From an uncultured Pseudomonadota bacterium (lineage in GTDB: Bacteria > Myxococcota_A > UBA796 > CAJQPC01): a stretch of DNA of 5,501 bases. The position numbers and the translations under genes are program-made. Numbering within the stretch: position 1 is the stretch's first letter; the number at the start of each line of letters is the position of its first letter. Where the stretch lies: assembly GCA_937915955.1 (NCBI GenBank), contig CALGIB010001044.1, positions 1 through 5,501 of the forward strand. Direction: 5' to 3'. The notes beneath the pieces are model-generated. The model was given only the letters and a program-made list of their open reading frames with translations, had not been told where the DNA came from and ran no database searches. Shown piece by piece: positions 5,295 through 5,501 of this stretch.

Positions 5295-5501
5295 AAGATC
5301 CAGCACCTGCTCTCGCTGTCGCTCGTCATCGCCCTGACCGCCTGCGGCGAGAAGGACCCCGCCCCGGACGACAGCGCCGAGGAGACCGACACGGACTCGG
5401 ACACCGACGCCGACACGGACTCGGACACCGACACCGACTCGGACACCGACACCGACGTGGGCGACTGCTCGCCCGCGAACGTCACCGGGAACACGGCGGA
5501 C
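5292..5501 (+). CDS. Lipoprotein with acidic Asp-Thr/Asp-Ser stalk, 3'-truncated by window edge
   Basis: The first 70 residues of a secreted lipoprotein. The N-terminus has a basic residue (K2), a hydrophobic core (about 6-16) and a canonical lipobox, LTAC, giving lipidated C18. Gly follows the cysteine; with no Asp at +2, outer-membrane sorting is the likely default. Next come a short acidic linker (19-31) and an almost pure Asp-Thr/Asp-Ser stretch (32-55), then GDCSPANVTGN, probably the start of the folded domain with its first cysteine (C59). The start is supported by GGAGG (5283-5287), four bases before the ATG. Such Asp-Thr stalks behind a lipobox are common in Myxococcota surface proteins and probably act as an extended, possibly cation-binding spacer. 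The function depends on the part beyond the window and cannot be told. Confidence 0.85.
   Translation, partial: MKIQHLLSLSLVIALTACGEKDPAPDDSAEETDTDSDTDADTDSDTDTDSDTDTDVGDCSPANVTGNTAD
5385..5456 (+). repeat. Short tandem repeat coding for the Asp-Thr/Asp-Ser stalk
   Basis: A 72-base run of GAC codons alternating with ACC, ACG and TCG (one GCC). A 21-base segment at 5388-5408 recurs exactly at 5412-5432, a 24-base period, and a third, diverged copy follows to 5456. The exact recurrence includes the same synonymous Thr codon choice, which points to duplication of the DNA unit rather than only selection on the protein. Confidence 0.8.

Noticed and set aside
2868..5306. An 812-codon open frame on the minus strand, opposite the cytosine deaminase and out of frame with the PreA-like gene
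   Set aside because: Its product is low-complexity (Gln, Arg, His, Gly and Val rich) with no recognisable domain, and two well-conserved enzymes occupy the same DNA. It is a by-product of GC-rich codon bias.
5132..5494. A minus-strand frame giving a Ser-Val-Ser-Glu repeat protein
   Set aside because: The repeat is the complement of the Asp-Thr/Asp-Ser stalk; the plus strand has the SD, signal peptide and lipobox.

Overview
The window is GC-rich, densely packed bacterial DNA with six protein genes and no RNA gene, mobile element, CRISPR array or gene-free stretch over 300 bases. The GC-biased third codon positions, the UshA-type nucleotidase and a lipoprotein with an Asp-Thr/Asp-Ser stalk suggest a Gram-negative bacterium. 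Such stalks are common in Myxococcota and related former Deltaproteobacteria. That placement is an inference from style; no marker gene is present.

Layout. (1) Positions 2-1450 (+) hold the 3' part of a UshA/5'-nucleotidase-type metallophosphoesterase, cut by the left edge. (2) After 55 bases comes a complete 211-residue glutathione S-transferase-like gene, 1506-2141 (+). Its Shine-Dalgarno (SD) sequence lies in a possible hairpin. (3) Four bases later a very acidic unknown protein, possibly exported, starts with GTG (2146-2889, +). These three could be cotranscribed. (4) Converging on them with only 13 bases between stops is a PreA-like dihydropyrimidine dehydrogenase catalytic subunit, 2903-4003 (-). 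It has the full pyrimidine-binding and catalytic residue set but lacks the C-terminal iron-sulfur domain. (5) Divergent from it across 46 bases is a CodA-type cytosine deaminase, 4050-5210 (+), with a TTG start. (6) After an 81-base spacer with nested inverted repeats, a lipoprotein gene begins at 5292 (+) and runs off the right edge.

Working together. The central divergent pair makes biochemical sense: CodA would convert cytosine to uracil, and the PreA-like protein would reduce uracil to dihydrouracil, the first step of reductive pyrimidine breakdown. The partial 5'-nucleotidase could supply nucleosides from nucleotides, but its link to the pair is only proximity. No dihydropyrimidinase, beta-ureidopropionase, PreT or base permease is visible here.

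No clear new defence or mobile system is present. The points most worth a second look are the two mutually exclusive pairings at the lipoprotein start codon, the PreA-like protein without iron-sulfur clusters, the exchanged metal-ligand residues in the nucleotidase, and the acidic orphan protein.
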